The notes beneath the pieces are model-generated. The model saw only the letters and a program-made list of their open reading frames with translations, was not told the DNA's origin and did not search any database. Position numbers and translations under genes: made by a program. Source: Aliarcobacter vitoriensis (GTDB lineage Bacteria > Campylobacterota > Campylobacteria > Campylobacterales > Arcobacteraceae). Taken from it: a stretch of DNA of 64,000 nucleotides. This document shows positions 35,895 through 46,520 of the stretch, one piece after another. The stretch covers positions 1 to 64,000 of the forward strand of contig NZ_PDKB01000010.1 of the NCBI RefSeq assembly GCF_003316695.1, written 5' to 3'. Each line of letters opens with the position of its first letter. The stretch's first letter is position 1.

Positions 35895-37269
35895 AAAAAG
35901 TGGATTATTATACATAAGTATAGCTATTATGGTTGTTGCCGTTGTTGTTTTAAGTGTTATTTTAACTATGGATAGAGAAAATCCAAATATTTATATTCAA
36001 AAAGAGATAAATCAAAAGGATATTTTCTGGAATTTACAAGCACCTATTAAAGTTGAAATTTCTGATAAAAATAAGATAAAATCTTTTGAAGCTATTGTAA
36101 TTGATGGACAAAAAGAGTTAATTATTGATAGTGAACTTGTATCTGAAGATAAAAATAGTGGAATTTTAACTTATGAATTAAAGCCTTTTAAATTTAATGA
36201 AATTAAATCTTCAAATGTTATTTTAAGAGTAAAAGCAAGAGATAATAGTAGTTGGAACTTTTTTAGTGGGAATGAGGCTATTCTTGATACAAATCTTATA
36301 ATAGATAGAAGAAGTCCTATTACAAGCGTTTTATCAAACTCTTATATGTTAAAACAAGGTGGAAGTGGGATTTTAATAACAGAGATAAAAGATGATAATT
36401 TAAAAGACTATTATGTAACTTTTAATGATGAGGTTATTTTTGAACTATTTCCATTTTATAAAAGTGGTTATTATATATCTATAATCACATGGCCTATTGA
36501 TATAAAAGAGTGGAAAGGGGTAAATGTAGTTGCTGTTGATATGGCTGGAAATAAATCTATTACAAAAGTACCATATTACATTCAAAGTTTTAAAGAGAAA
36601 GTTGATAACTTGAATATTAGTGATGAGTTTATCTATAGTGTTAGTAAAAATGTTTTAGAGTTAAGTAATATGGATATCCCTACAAATCCAGTTGATATTT
36701 TTGTAAAAGCAAATAAAGATTTAAGAGAACAAAATCTTAAAACAGTTAAAAATGTAGTTGTTAAAAATTTCCAAGATAGCCAAAATATGCCTTTTGAAGT
36801 AAAAACTTTTGTAAGGATGTCAAATGCAAAAACTTTTGCAATGTTTGGAGAAAGAAGACACTATTTTTATAATGGTGAAAAAATAGATGAAGCATGGCAT
36901 TTAGGTATGGACTGGGCTAGTGTAAGAAGAGCTGATATTGTAGTTTCAAATCCTGGAAAAGTTATTTTTAAAGATTACTTGGGAATTTATGGTGAGAGTG
37001 TTATTGTTGATCATGGTTTAGGTTTGGCCTCACTTTATGCTCACACAAGTAGCCAAGATGTTGAAGTAGGAGATTTTGTAAAAGCTGGGCAAAAAATAGC
37101 AAATACAGGAGCAACTGGAGCTGTATTTGGAGACCATTTACATTTTGGTATTTTGGTTCAAGGTATAGAAGCAAATCCAAATGAATGGTTAGATAGCAAT
37201 TGGATGAAATTAAATCTTACAAACACTATAAATGATGCAATTAAAATTATAGATGGAAATAAAAAATGA
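35887..37269 (+). CDS. M23-family peptidoglycan endopeptidase, membrane anchored
   Basis: The 460-residue protein has an N-terminal membrane helix (about 7-28), a long beta-rich periplasmic region (about 35-320) and a C-terminal LytM/M23 zinc peptidase domain. Zinc-ligand motifs are HLGMDW near residue 337 and HLHFGI near 417, with LYAHTSS between. From memory a gene of this type precedes lpxC in Campylobacter, and helical-cell-shape peptidases of Helicobacter (Csd1-3) belong to the same family. It may shape or remodel the wall; the exact counterpart is not assigned. Confidence 0.85.
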   Translation: MDKKSGLLYISIAIMVVAVVVLSVILTMDRENPNIYIQKEINQKDIFWNLQAPIKVEISDKNKIKSFEAIVIDGQKELIIDSELVSEDKNSGILTYELKPFKFNEIKSSNVILRVKARDNSSWNFFSGNEAILDTNLIIDRRSPITSVLSNSYMLKQGGSGILITEIKDDNLKDYYVTFNDEVIFELFPFYKSGYYISIITWPIDIKEWKGVNVVAVDMAGNKSITKVPYYIQSFKEKVDNLNISDEFIYSVSKNVLELSNMDIPTNPVDIFVKANKDLREQNLKTVKNVVVKNFQDSQNMPFEVKTFVRMSNAKTFAMFGERRHYFYNGEKIDEAWHLGMDWASVRRADIVVSNPGKVIFKDYLGIYGESVIVDHGLGLASLYAHTSSQDVEVGDFVKAGQKIANTGATGAVFGDHLHFGILVQGIEANPNEWLDSNWMKLNLTNTINDAIKIIDGNKK

Positions 37270-38171
37270 AACAAAGAACATTAAAAAAGAGTGTTGAAAT
37301 AGTAGGAATAGGGCTACATAAAGGAGTTCCTGTTAAAATGAGGTTAGAACCTCTTCCTGAAAATAGTGGTATAGTAATATATAGGAGTGATGTAGGAGTT
37401 ACAATTCCACTTAAAAAAGAGTATGTAGTAGATACTAAAATGGCAACTGTTTTAGGAAAAGATGGAGTTGTTGTATCTACAATAGAGCATCTTTTAAGTG
37501 CTGTGTATGCTTATGGAATAGATAATTTAAGAATAGTACTTGATAATGATGAAATACCTGTTTTAGACGGAAGTGCATCTGGATATTGTATGCTTATAGA
37601 AGAGGCTGGAATTGCTGAACTTGAAGCGAGTAAAAAAGCAATAAAAATTAAAAAAGAAGTTGTTGTTGAAACAGAAGATGGTAAAAAAGTTTCTTTAAAA
37701 CCATCAGATAGAATAGTTTATGATTTTGAAATAAAGTTTAGCCATCCAGCTATTGGGACTCAAAAATTTCACTTTGACTACTCAATAGAAGAGTATAAAG
37801 AAAATATAAGCAAAGCTAGAACATTTGGATTTTTACATGAAGTTCAATACTTGCGAAGTATTGGTTTAGCTTTAGGTGGAAGTATGGAAAATGCTATTGT
37901 TTTAGATGAAACAAAGATTTTAAATCCAGAAGGTTTAAGATATGAAGATGAATTTGTAAGACATAAAATCTTAGATGCTATTGGAGATATGGCACTTTTA
38001 GAATATACACTTATAGGTGAATATGATGCTATTGCAGGAAGTCATCATCTAAATCATCTTTTGACAAAAAAACTTTATGAAGATAAAGATAATTATGAAA
38101 TTATAGATTTAGAAGAGGCAAATAGTGAAGCTGTAATTTTTGAAATGGCTTATGCAAAAGAGAGCGTTTAA
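37266..38171 (+). CDS. lpxC: UDP-3-O-acyl-N-acetylglucosamine deacetylase
   Basis: LpxC catalyses the committed step of lipid A synthesis. The 301-residue protein has [13 protein letters not shown], the zinc-site helix [34 protein letters not shown] and [14 protein letters not shown] with histidine and aspartate ligands. It overlaps the peptidase stop by four bases and abuts the next gene. Confidence 0.96.
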   Translation: MKQRTLKKSVEIVGIGLHKGVPVKMRLEPLPENSGIVIYRSDVGVTIPLKKEYVVDTKMATVLGKDGVVVSTIEHLLSAVYAYGIDNLRIVLDNDEIPVLDGSASGYCMLIEEAGIAELEASKKAIKIKKEVVVETEDGKKVSLKPSDRIVYDFEIKFSHPAIGTQKFHFDYSIEEYKENISKARTFGFLHEVQYLRSIGLALGGSMENAIVLDETKILNPEGLRYEDEFVRHKILDAIGDMALLEYTLIGEYDAIAGSHHLNHLLTKKLYEDKDNYEIIDLEEANSEAVIFEMAYAKESV

Positions 38172-38624
38172 TTGATTGAAGTTTTAGTTATAACTATTTC
38201 TAATCCTTTATTAATAGGTATTTATAAGAATAAACAACTTTTAAAAGAGTATAAATTAGATGGATTAACTTCTGATAAATTGCCACTATTATTTGAAAAT
38301 TTATTAAAAGAGTTTGATATAAATAAAATTATTTATGTAAATACCCCTGGTTCTTTTATGTCTATAAAAATTGCATATATATTTTTAAAAACATTAACTA
38401 TGGTAAAAAATATAGAATTTGAAGCAATAGATGGATTTTTATTTAATCAAAATTCTCCAATAAAAGCCTTAGGTAAAAAATATTTTATAAATGAACAAAG
38501 TAATATTAAAGTAGATTTTTTGCCAAATGAGTGTAAAATCTCGGATTTTGAATTACCAAAGAGTATAGAAGATTATAAATTTAATGTTGATACATTACCA
38601 ATTTATAATCTTCCAGCAGTATAA
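38172..38624 (+). CDS. TsaB-like protein, short and diverged
   Basis: The 150-residue protein has a diverged form of the TsaB N-terminal domain: an opening strand, [15 protein letters not shown]-like region (written [13 protein letters not shown] in the protein), then [13 protein letters not shown], and [18 protein letters not shown] in the place of the TsaB motif GPGSFTGLRIG. It stops about 80 residues short of E. coli TsaB, lacking most of the second domain. TsaB dimerises with TsaD in t6A tRNA modification. Start is TTG directly after the lpxC stop; position between lpxC and thrB is, from memory, conserved in Campylobacter. Confidence 0.65.
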   Translation: MIEVLVITISNPLLIGIYKNKQLLKEYKLDGLTSDKLPLLFENLLKEFDINKIIYVNTPGSFMSIKIAYIFLKTLTMVKNIEFEAIDGFLFNQNSPIKALGKKYFINEQSNIKVDFLPNECKISDFELPKSIEDYKFNVDTLPIYNLPAV

Positions 38625-38637
38625 AAAAGGAGAATAT

Positions 38638-39519
38638 TTGAGAGTAAGCGTTCCAGCTACAAGTGCAAATTTAGGACCAGGATTCGATTGTTTAGGTTTA
38701 GCAGTAAGTTTAAAAAATCAAGTAATTATAAAACCAGCAAAATTTCACAGTGTATCATTAAAAGGTGAAGGTTCAAATAACCCAGCACTAAAAGATAACA
38801 ATATGTTTATCTCTATTTTTAATGATTTTTATTATAACTTGACACAGAAAAAAAGACATTTTAGATTTGAATTTTTTAATGAAATTCCACTTTCAAGGGG
38901 GCTTGGAAGTTCATCAGCTGTTATTGTATCAGCAATAGCTAGTGCTTATGCGATTGAAGGAATTAAAGTAGATAAAAATAAATTGTTAAATTTATCTTTA
39001 GCTTATGAAAGTCATCCAGATAATATAACACCAGCTGTTATGGGTGGTTTTAATGTTGCTTGTGTTCAAGAAAATGAAGTTAAATATATAAATAAATCTA
39101 TTCCAAAAAGTTTAAAAGCTGTAATAGTTGTACCAAATAGACCTATTTCAACACAATTATCAAGAAAAACATTGCCATTTAAATATTCAAAAGAAGATGC
39201 TGTATTTAATATATCTCACTCTTCACTTTTAACGGCAGCATTTATGAGTGAGAATTGGGATATGCTAAAACATGCTTCACAAGATGTAATTCATCAAAAA
39301 TATAGAATGAAACATATGCCAGAGCTTTTTGAAGTTCAAAAAACATCTTTAAAAAGTGGTTCATTGATGAGTACATTATCAGGGTCTGGTTCAACACTAT
39401 TTTCCATTGCTTATAGCGAAGATGCAAATAAAATTGAACAAGCTTTAAAAGAAAAATTTCCACATTTTAGAGTTTTTACAGTAGATTTTGATAATTATGG
39501 TGTAAAAATTGAAATTTAG
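38638..39519 (+). CDS. thrB: Homoserine kinase
   Basis: ThrB phosphorylates homoserine for threonine synthesis. The 293-residue GHMP kinase starts with [20 protein letters not shown] and has the ATP loop [17 protein letters not shown] and the late [10 protein letters not shown]. The TTG at 38638 follows AAGGAG by six bases and places the family's first strand at the N-terminus; the open frame continues upstream into the tsaB-like gene but that extension does not resemble the family. Confidence 0.95.
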   Translation: MRVSVPATSANLGPGFDCLGLAVSLKNQVIIKPAKFHSVSLKGEGSNNPALKDNNMFISIFNDFYYNLTQKKRHFRFEFFNEIPLSRGLGSSSAVIVSAIASAYAIEGIKVDKNKLLNLSLAYESHPDNITPAVMGGFNVACVQENEVKYINKSIPKSLKAVIVVPNRPISTQLSRKTLPFKYSKEDAVFNISHSSLLTAAFMSENWDMLKHASQDVIHQKYRMKHMPELFEVQKTSLKSGSLMSTLSGSGSTLFSIAYSEDANKIEQALKEKFPHFRVFTVDFDNYGVKIEI

Positions 39520-39556
39520 CAATTTTTTATGATTAAGAAAATTTTAGGTATAATGT

Positions 39557-39823
39557 TTGGCTAATTTAAAAATAATCTTAAGAACTTGCATTTTTTGTAG
39601 AGGAAAATTTGAGCAAAAAGAGCTAATAAGATTGAAATGTTTAAATAAAAAATTATCACTTTATGATAATTTTGGAAGAAGCTTTTATATTTGTGAACCT
39701 TGCAGTTTAGGAACAGACAATATAAAAGATAGTAAGAGATTTGAAAAAGCACTTTGTAAAGAGTGTAAAAATAAAGATGAGTATGTTATACAACTTAAGG
39801 AGATTCTAACAGATGTCAGATAA
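39557..39823 (+). CDS. YlxR (DUF448) family RNA-binding protein
   Basis: An 88-residue protein with RTCIFCRGKF and ELIRLKC near the start, then GRSFYICEPC and a C-terminal cysteine pair, matching the YlxR/DUF448 family. The family regularly precedes infB and is thought to bind RNA or nucleoid DNA. TTG at 39557 is the only start before the conserved part. The stop overlaps infB by 11 bases. Confidence 0.9.
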   Translation: MANLKIILRTCIFCRGKFEQKELIRLKCLNKKLSLYDNFGRSFYICEPCSLGTDNIKDSKRFEKALCKECKNKDEYVIQLKEILTDVR

Positions 39824-42488
39824 AGTAAGAGTTTTTGAGATTGCAGAAGAAGCTGGTTCAACTAGTGCTGAAGTAATGCAAAAAGCAAAAGAGTTAGGGA
39901 TAGATTTAAAAACAGCACAAGCAACTGTAACATTTGAAGATGCTGAAGAGATTACACAATATATTATGACAGGTAAAAGTTCAAGATTGAAAAAAGTATC
40001 TACGCCAAAGATTGTGAAAGCAAAAAAAGAGAATATTGCTGAAGATAATATAATTGAAAGCATAGAAGAAGTAGAAGTTGAAGAAATTTCATCTGAAGTA
40101 AAACCTAAAGAAACAGTAAAAAAAGTTGAAGTTAAAAAACCAGTAATCGCAAAACCAAATGTAAAAACTCAATTAAATGACTCAGTTTTAGATGAAAAAG
40201 AGACACAAGATAGTCAAAATAAAATAATGCCAAAGAGAAAAGGTTTGGTGATTATTAAAAAGAAAAGACCAAATGAAGAAGTTGTTAATGAAATTAAAAT
40301 AGAAGAAACGGCTAATAAAAAACCTCTAAAATCTTTAAGTGATATATTTGGAGATGATGATAACACTGCATCAACAAATGAACGACAATTTAAAAGTCAA
40401 AATCAAGAAGAATTAAATAGACAAAGAATAAAAAAAGAAAAGAAAAAAACTGCTGTGAAAGCTCAAGATCATGGGAAAAGATTAGATGTCGCTAGAAATT
40501 ATGATGAATTCTCAAGTAGTGAAGATTCACTTTTAGGAGAAGAAGTAGTTTTACTTGATATGGATTTAAGTGATACTTATAAAATATTTGATGAGCCAAA
40601 GCCAGTAAATACTACAAATCATTCAAGAAGTTCTAAACCAGCTGCATTTGGTAATACACCAGTTGGACTTCAAAGAGGAAAAAGAAAGAAGAGAGTTATA
40701 AGAGTCCAAGAAAAACTTGAAATAAAAGAGGTAACAATTCCTGAGGATATAAGAGTTTATGAGTTTGCAGAAGCTTGTGGAAAATCTCCAGCGGATGTTA
40801 TAAAAGTTTTATTTAGCCTTGGTATGATGGTTACAAAAAATGACTTTTTGAAACAAGATGAACTTGAAATTCTTGGAGAAGAATTTGGAATATCTGTAAC
40901 AGTTAAAGATGCTTTAGAAGATGTAAATTATGAGGAAAATTATGATGAAGAAATTGATACAAGTTCTTTTGTGATAAGACCTCCAGTTGTAACTATTATG
41001 GGGCATGTTGATCATGGTAAAACATCACTTTTAGATAAAATTAGAAGCTCTAAAGTAGCTGCAGGAGAAGCTGGTGGAATTACTCAACATATTTCATCAT
41101 ATACAGTTATAAAAAATGGGCAAAAAATTACTTTTGTTGATACTCCAGGTCACGAAGCATTTTCATCTATGAGAACAAGAGGAGCAAATGTTACGGATAT
41201 TATTATTATCGTTGTTGCTGCTGATGATGGAGTAAAAACTCAAACTGAAGAAGTTATTTCTCATGCAAAAGCTAGTGGTTGTCCAATAATTGTGGCTATG
41301 AATAAAATGGATAAAGAAACAGCAAATCCAGATATGGTAAAAGCTCAAATGGCTGAAAAAAACCTAACTCCTGTTGATTGGGGTGGCGATATAGAGTTTA
41401 TTCCTGTTTCAGCTAGAACGGGTGATGGAATAGAAGATTTATTAGAAAATATTTTAATACAGTCAGAATTATTAGAACTAAAAGCTGATCCTACTGCAAA
41501 AGCAAAAGCAACTGTTATTGAATCATCTTTAGAAAAAGGAAGAGGACCAGTTGCAAATATTATTGTACAAAATGGAACTTTAAGAGTTGGAGATAATATA
41601 GTTTGTGATACAACTTTTGGAAGAGTAAAAGCTATTACAAATGATATGGGTGAAATTGTAAAAGAACTTGGACTTAGTGAAACTGGAACTGTTTTAGGAC
41701 TTAATGAAGTTCCTACAACTGGATCTAGTCTGATTGCTATGGATAGTGAAAAAGAAGTAAGAGATATCGCAACTACTAGAGCTGAACATGCACGTGCAAA
41801 AGAGTTATCAAAATCTACAAAAGTTTCTCTTGAAGAGATGAGTGGATTAATAGCAGAAGGTAAAATCAAACAACTACCAGTTATTATAAAAGCTGATGTT
41901 GGCGGGTCATTAGAAGCTATTAAAGGTTCATTAGAAAAAATTGCAAATGATGAAGTAAAAGTAAAAGTTGTTCATTCTGCTGTTGGTGGAATTACGGAGT
42001 CTGATATTGTATTGGCAAGTGCTAGTGAAGGTTGTATAATTTTAGGATTTAATGTAAGACCAACTGGAGCAGTTAAAGCAAAAGCAAAAGCTGATGGAGT
42101 AGAGATAAATACGTATTCAATCATTTATGATTTACTTGATGATGTAAAAGATGCATTGTCTGGAATGATGAGTGCAGTTATTAGAGAAGAGAATACTGGA
42201 CAAGCTGAAGTTAGAGATACATTTGTTGTTCCAAAAATTGGAACAGTTGCTGGATGTTTAGTAACAGATGGAAAAGTAATCAGAGGTGGTCATGCTAGAA
42301 TTATTAGAGATGGTGTTGTTACATACACAGGTAAAATATCATCATTAAAACGATTTAAAGATGATGTTAAAGAAGTTGTAAATGGATTTGAATGTGGTAT
42401 TATGTTTGAAAAATTTAATGATATTAAAGTTGGAGATTATATAGAAACATTTATTCAAATTGAAGAGAAAGTTTCAATAGATAACTAA
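39813..42488 (+). CDS. infB: Translation initiation factor IF-2
   Basis: IF-2 brings initiator tRNA to the small subunit. The 891-residue protein has one IF2_N domain at about 1-50 (VRVFEIAEEAGSTSAEVMQK), a long charged lysine/glutamate-rich linker, a second IF2_N domain at about 308-360 (DIRVYEFAEACGKSPADVIK), and the GTPase core: GHVDHGKTSLLDKI near residue 396, VDTPGHEAFSSMR and NKMDKE. C-terminal domains with VVHSAVGGITESD end the protein. rbfA begins at its stop codon. Confidence 0.97.
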   Translation: MSDKVRVFEIAEEAGSTSAEVMQKAKELGIDLKTAQATVTFEDAEEITQYIMTGKSSRLKKVSTPKIVKAKKENIAEDNIIESIEEVEVEEISSEVKPKETVKKVEVKKPVIAKPNVKTQLNDSVLDEKETQDSQNKIMPKRKGLVIIKKKRPNEEVVNEIKIEETANKKPLKSLSDIFGDDDNTASTNERQFKSQNQEELNRQRIKKEKKKTAVKAQDHGKRLDVARNYDEFSSSEDSLLGEEVVLLDMDLSDTYKIFDEPKPVNTTNHSRSSKPAAFGNTPVGLQRGKRKKRVIRVQEKLEIKEVTIPEDIRVYEFAEACGKSPADVIKVLFSLGMMVTKNDFLKQDELEILGEEFGISVTVKDALEDVNYEENYDEEIDTSSFVIRPPVVTIMGHVDHGKTSLLDKIRSSKVAAGEAGGITQHISSYTVIKNGQKITFVDTPGHEAFSSMRTRGANVTDIIIIVVAADDGVKTQTEEVISHAKASGCPIIVAMNKMDKETANPDMVKAQMAEKNLTPVDWGGDIEFIPVSARTGDGIEDLLENILIQSELLELKADPTAKAKATVIESSLEKGRGPVANIIVQNGTLRVGDNIVCDTTFGRVKAITNDMGEIVKELGLSETGTVLGLNEVPTTGSSLIAMDSEKEVRDIATTRAEHARAKELSKSTKVSLEEMSGLIAEGKIKQLPVIIKADVGGSLEAIKGSLEKIANDEVKVKVVHSAVGGITESDIVLASASEGCIILGFNVRPTGAVKAKAKADGVEINTYSIIYDLLDDVKDALSGMMSAVIREENTGQAEVRDTFVVPKIGTVAGCLVTDGKVIRGGHARIIRDGVVTYTGKISSLKRFKDDVKEVVNGFECGIMFEKFNDIKVGDYIETFIQIEEKVSIDN

Positions 42489-42856
42489 TGAAAAGTATAA
42501 ATCTTCAAAGAACAGAATCTTTATTGATGGAGTTAATTCCACAAGCTTTATCTCAACTAGCTGATAGTAGAATTAACTCATTACCAATTACAGGTGTTAA
42601 TTGTAAAAATGGTAAATATGATGCTATTGTTTACTTTGATGGAAGCGATTTTAATAAAGAAGAAACAAAAGCAGTAATTCAAGCTTTAAATAAAGCAAAT
42701 GGTAGAATAAAAAGTGATGTTTTAGCAAGTACAAGTTGGTATAAGTGTCCAAATTTTAAATTTGAAGCAGATACAACTTTGGAAAAATCAAAACATCTTG
42801 AAGATTTATTTGCTCAAATAAAAAAAGATAAAAATAAAAAAAGTGATGAAGAATGA
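42488..42856 (+). CDS. rbfA: Ribosome-binding factor A
   Basis: RbfA assists 16S rRNA 5'-end maturation. The 122-residue KH-fold protein has [33 protein letters not shown], and [17 protein letters not shown], the late strand of the family. The infB stop and this start share one base, and the end overlaps rimP by four, fitting the infB-rbfA-rimP ribosome-assembly cluster. Confidence 0.9.
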   Translation: MKSINLQRTESLLMELIPQALSQLADSRINSLPITGVNCKNGKYDAIVYFDGSDFNKEETKAVIQALNKANGRIKSDVLASTSWYKCPNFKFEADTTLEKSKHLEDLFAQIKKDKNKKSDEE

Positions 42857-43281
42857 ATTTAGAAGAACAAATAAGATTAATTGTTGAAAATAATGGTTTA
42901 AAACTTTATGATATTGTTACAGTAAGAGAAAATGATAGAAATGTTTTTAGAGTTGTTGTAACTTCTCCTGAAGGAATTAATCTTGATAAATGTGCAGAAG
43001 TTTCAAGAATGATATCTCCAATTTTAGATATTGAAGAACCAATGAATGGAGTTTATAATTTAGAAGTAAGTTCTCCTGGAATTGAAAGAAAACTAAAGAA
43101 AAAAGAGCATTTTATTGCAAGTGTTGGTGAACTTATAAAAGTTAAAAACCTTGGAACTGAAGTCCTAAAAGGTAAACTTTTCAAAGCTGATGAAGAAAAG
43201 ATAGTAATTCTTACAGAGTTTGGAGAAGAAGAATTAGCTTATGATAATATCCTAAGTGCATCAACATATTTTGAGTGGTAA
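42853..43281 (+). CDS. rimP: Ribosome maturation factor RimP
   Basis: RimP helps assemble the 30S subunit. The 142-residue protein shows [15 protein letters not shown], the central [38 protein letters not shown] and a C-terminal SH3-like domain. It follows rbfA with an ATGA overlap; in many bacteria it lies before infB instead, so the order here is the Campylobacter-type one. Confidence 0.93.
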   Translation: MNLEEQIRLIVENNGLKLYDIVTVRENDRNVFRVVVTSPEGINLDKCAEVSRMISPILDIEEPMNGVYNLEVSSPGIERKLKKKEHFIASVGELIKVKNLGTEVLKGKLFKADEEKIVILTEFGEEELAYDNILSASTYFEW

Positions 43282-43293
43282 GAAAAGAATAAA

Positions 43294-44304
43294 ATGAAAA
43301 TTGATGATAATTTCTATATGAAATTAGCCATTGATGAGGCTTGGAAATATCAACTTTTAACTTATCCAAATCCAGCTGTTGGCTGTGTTATTGTAAAAGA
43401 TGGAAGAATTTTAGCAATAGAAGCACATAAAGAAGCTGGAATGCCACATGCTGAAATAAACGCTTTAAAAACTGCATTTTTAACAAAAGAATCAAATTCA
43501 CTTCTAAAAATAAAAAATGATTCAACTGAAATACATAGATTTTTAATGGAAAACCATGATGGTTTTTTTGAAGATTGTGAAATTTTTGTAACTTTAGAGC
43601 CTTGCAATCATATAGGAAAAACTCCATCTTGCGCAAAACTTTTATCTATTTTAAAACCTAAAAGAGTGATTGTTAGTGTTGAAGACCCAAATAAACAAGC
43701 AAGTGGTGGAATAGAAACCCTAAAAAATGTAAATATTGAAGTTATAATTGGAGTTTTAAAAAAAGAAGGAGAAAATTTAATTCTTCCTTTTAAAACTTGG
43801 CAAAATAAAACTTGTATATTTTTTAAAATGGCACAAACTTTAAATGGAATGATAGACGGTCAAATCTCTACACATAGAGCAAAACTTTATGTGCATACTA
43901 TAAGAGATAAAATAGACCTCCTTATGGTTGGTGGGAACACTGTAAGAATTGATAAGCCAACTTTAGATACTAGATATGTATTTGGTAAAGATCCAGATGT
44001 ATTTATATATAGTAAAAATAAGGTTTTTAGCCAAAATATACCACTTTTTAATATAGCTAATAGAAAAGTTATAGTTTCAGATGATTTGTTTAAATTACTT
44101 GATTATAAGTTTATTATGGTTGAAGGAGTTTATAATCTTCTTAATATTTTAAAAGATAAGATAGATTTTATTGTTTTAATTGTAAATCCAAAGATTAGAA
44201 GTGGAATAAATGCTATAAATGATATTAATTTAGATTTTGAAATATTACACGAAAATTATTTGGGAGATGAAAAAATAGTTTTTCTAAAAAGAAAATATAT
44301 ATAA
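43294..44304 (+). CDS. ribD: Bifunctional riboflavin deaminase/reductase
   Basis: RibD deaminates and then reduces the pyrimidine intermediate of riboflavin synthesis. Residues 1-150 are the deaminase, with zinc/catalytic HAE at 52-54 (PHAEINAL) and LEPCNHIGKTPSC. A 25-residue insertion (about 62-90) separates these. Residues 155-336 are the reductase domain (LNGMIDGQISTHRAK; LLMVGGNTVRIDKPTLDTR). Length 336 is slightly below the 360-370 usual. A strong hairpin follows. Confidence 0.93.
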   Translation: MKIDDNFYMKLAIDEAWKYQLLTYPNPAVGCVIVKDGRILAIEAHKEAGMPHAEINALKTAFLTKESNSLLKIKNDSTEIHRFLMENHDGFFEDCEIFVTLEPCNHIGKTPSCAKLLSILKPKRVIVSVEDPNKQASGGIETLKNVNIEVIIGVLKKEGENLILPFKTWQNKTCIFFKMAQTLNGMIDGQISTHRAKLYVHTIRDKIDLLMVGGNTVRIDKPTLDTRYVFGKDPDVFIYSKNKVFSQNIPLFNIANRKVIVSDDLFKLLDYKFIMVEGVYNLLNILKDKIDFIVLIVNPKIRSGINAINDINLDFEILHENYLGDEKIVFLKRKYI

Positions 44305-44308
44305 TAAA

Positions 44309-44338
44309 AAACCCAAATCTTTATGATTTGGGTTTAAA
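44309..44338. terminator. Bidirectional terminator between ribD and efp
   Basis: AAACCCAAATC (44309-44319) and GATTTGGGTTT (44325-44335) form an 11-base-pair stem with loop TTTAT, with A-rich and T-containing flanks on both strands. It separates convergent ribD and efp. Confidence 0.82.
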
Positions 44339-44351
44339 AGATACTTTAATT

Positions 44352-44912
44352 CTACTTTACTTTTTCTAAGTATTCACCAGTTCTTGTATCAACTCTAATA
44401 GTCTCACCCTCTAAAATATGAAAAGGTATTTGAACTACTGCTCCAGACTCTAAAGTAGCTGGTTTTCTTCCACCTTGAGAATCACCTTTAAAGTTTGGTG
44501 GAGTCTCTACAATTTTTAGTTCAACAACCATCGGTGGTTCAACTGTGATAGCTTTACCATTAAAGTACATCATATCACAACTCATACCATCTATAATCCA
44601 ATCGAATGCTTCACCTACTTGATCATAAGTTAAACCTTCTTGCTCATAAGTTGTTGTATCCATAAATTGTAACAATTCACCATCATCATATAAAAATTGC
44701 ATCTGTTTTTGTTGTAAATTTGGAACTTCGCATTTATCACCAGCATGGAAAGTTTTTTCAATAACTTTTCCATTTAAAAATGATTTTATTTTGCATCTAA
44801 CAAATGCTGCACCTTTTCCTGGTTTTACGTGTTGGTATTCTGTAATTTTATAAGGAATACCATCAACTTCAATCTTCAAACCTTTTTTTAATTCACTCAT
44901 TCCTATTGCCAT
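44352..44912 (-). CDS. efp: Elongation factor P
   Basis: EF-P rescues ribosomes stalled at polyproline. The 186-residue protein has three beta domains; the loop [12 protein letters not shown] carries the conserved lysine (K33) at the tip that is modified in many bacteria. No EpmA-type modifying gene is in the window. It is the last gene of a minus-strand series, nine bases after serA. Confidence 0.96.
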   Translation of the reverse strand: MAIGMSELKKGLKIEVDGIPYKITEYQHVKPGKGAAFVRCKIKSFLNGKVIEKTFHAGDKCEVPNLQQKQMQFLYDDGELLQFMDTTTYEQEGLTYDQVGEAFDWIIDGMSCDMMYFNGKAITVEPPMVVELKIVETPPNFKGDSQGGRKPATLESGAVVQIPFHILEGETIRVDTRTGEYLEKVK

Positions 44913-44921
44913 ACTCTCTCC

Positions 44922-46508
44922 TTAAATTTCAGCATAAGCAATAGCTATTGAAGCCTCAAGACTTTCAAGCTCTGCTATTACTTTTGAACTAGCTTTTTCA
45001 TCTATTAAAATTACTGCTAAAGCAATACCATCCTTACCTCTTGATAGTCTAAAGTCAGATATATTGATGCCGTGATTTCCAAGAATATTTCCAACTTTGC
45101 CAATAACACCTGGAATATCTTTATTTCTCATAATGATCATTTTACCTTTTGGTTCAATATCAATAGCAAAACCATCAAAATCAATAACTCTTTGAACTTC
45201 ATCTCCAAAAACAGTTCCTGATATAGTTTTAACACCTTTTGAAGTTGTAATTTTTATAGTAACTTTGTTTTTATATCCATTGCAATTTGAAGAAGATTTA
45301 GTAACTAAATCAATACCTTTTTCTTTTGCTATGAAGTTTGCATTTACATAGTTTACACTTAAACCAGAGCTTACGTTTAGTACTCCAACGCTTGCAAAAG
45401 TTTGTAGTGAATCAACAAAATCTCCTAATTCACCTTCAGCATTTACTTCAATAGCTCTAATTTCACTTTTACTTATTTGTGCTAGTAAAAATGCCATTTT
45501 TTGAGTTAATTCAATATATGGTTTTACAAAAGATGGTATTTTACTCTCATCAATTGGTAAATTTAAAGCATTTGGATATGCAATTCCTCTTGCACTTTCT
45601 ATAGCATTATTAGCACTTTGAACAGATATTTCTCTTTGAGATTCTTTAGTATTTGCACCTAAGTGAGCAGTAACAGTAACATTTGGTAAATCTAAAAGAG
45701 GATGAGAAGTAGCTGGTTCTTTTTTGAATACATCAATTCCAGCCATAGCAATTTTACCAGATTTTAGATTTTCCACTAAAGCTTCTTCATTGTACAATCC
45801 ACCTCTTGCACAATTTATTAAAACAACTCCATCTTTCATTTTTTTAATTTCATCAAAACTTATCATATCAATAGTTTCTTTGTTTTTTGGAGTATGAATT
45901 GTAATAATATCACAAGCTAAAATATCATCAAAATTAGTAGTATATTTTATACCTAAATCTGTAGCTTTTGTTGAAGGAATATATGGATCATAAGCAATAA
46001 CATCCATCTCAAAACCTTTTGCTCTTAGTGCTACTCTATGACCAATATTACCAAAACCAATAACACCTAGTTTTTTTCCATAAAGTTCATTTCCATACCA
46101 ATCTTCTCTTTTCCAAACTCTATCGTTTTTAAGTTGATTATGAGCATAAGGAAATTTTCTCATACAAGAAAGCATATGAGCCATAGTAAGTTCAACTGCT
46201 GCTATAGTGTTTGCAGTTGGAACATTCATAGCAATTATTCCTCTTTTACTACAACCATCTATATCAACATTATCATAACCAACACCAGCTCTAATAATAG
46301 CTTTTAAATTTGTTGCAGCATTTAAAAATTTTTCATCAACATCTGTTGAAGATCTAGTAATTGCAACATCTGCATCTTTTATAATATCTAATAGTTTTGT
46401 TTTATCAATATCAGCTGCATATACATAATTTATATCTTCTGTATTTTGTAAAATATTTAAACCAGCTTCATGAATATGATCACAAACTACAATTGTATTT
46501 TTATTCAT
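44922..46508 (-). CDS. serA: D-3-phosphoglycerate dehydrogenase
   Basis: SerA starts serine synthesis. The 528-residue long form has the substrate domain, the NAD domain with LGVIGFGNIGHRVALRAKG, catalytic motifs NCARGGLYNEEAL and HLGANTKESQ, an intervening domain (about 320-450) and a C-terminal ACT domain (about 455-528, MRNKDIPGVIGKVGNILG) that usually gives serine feedback. rpsA ends 12 bases before it. Confidence 0.95.
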   Translation of the reverse strand: MNKNTIVVCDHIHEAGLNILQNTEDINYVYAADIDKTKLLDIIKDADVAITRSSTDVDEKFLNAATNLKAIIRAGVGYDNVDIDGCSKRGIIAMNVPTANTIAAVELTMAHMLSCMRKFPYAHNQLKNDRVWKREDWYGNELYGKKLGVIGFGNIGHRVALRAKGFEMDVIAYDPYIPSTKATDLGIKYTTNFDDILACDIITIHTPKNKETIDMISFDEIKKMKDGVVLINCARGGLYNEEALVENLKSGKIAMAGIDVFKKEPATSHPLLDLPNVTVTAHLGANTKESQREISVQSANNAIESARGIAYPNALNLPIDESKIPSFVKPYIELTQKMAFLLAQISKSEIRAIEVNAEGELGDFVDSLQTFASVGVLNVSSGLSVNYVNANFIAKEKGIDLVTKSSSNCNGYKNKVTIKITTSKGVKTISGTVFGDEVQRVIDFDGFAIDIEPKGKMIIMRNKDIPGVIGKVGNILGNHGINISDFRLSRGKDGIALAVILIDEKASSKVIAELESLEASIAIAYAEI

Positions 46509-46520
46509 CAGAAATCCTAC

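Noticed and set aside
39549-39554. TATAAT immediately before the ylxR TTG start
   Set aside because: A transcript from this -10 box would begin inside the called start codon region, leaving no leader for ylxR; it may be chance in AT-rich DNA or serve infB only.
41345-41869. A 174-codon minus-strand frame inside infB
   Set aside because: Antisense to the conserved infB core, serine/phenylalanine-rich, no plausible ribosome-binding site or domain; a shadow of infB codon usage.
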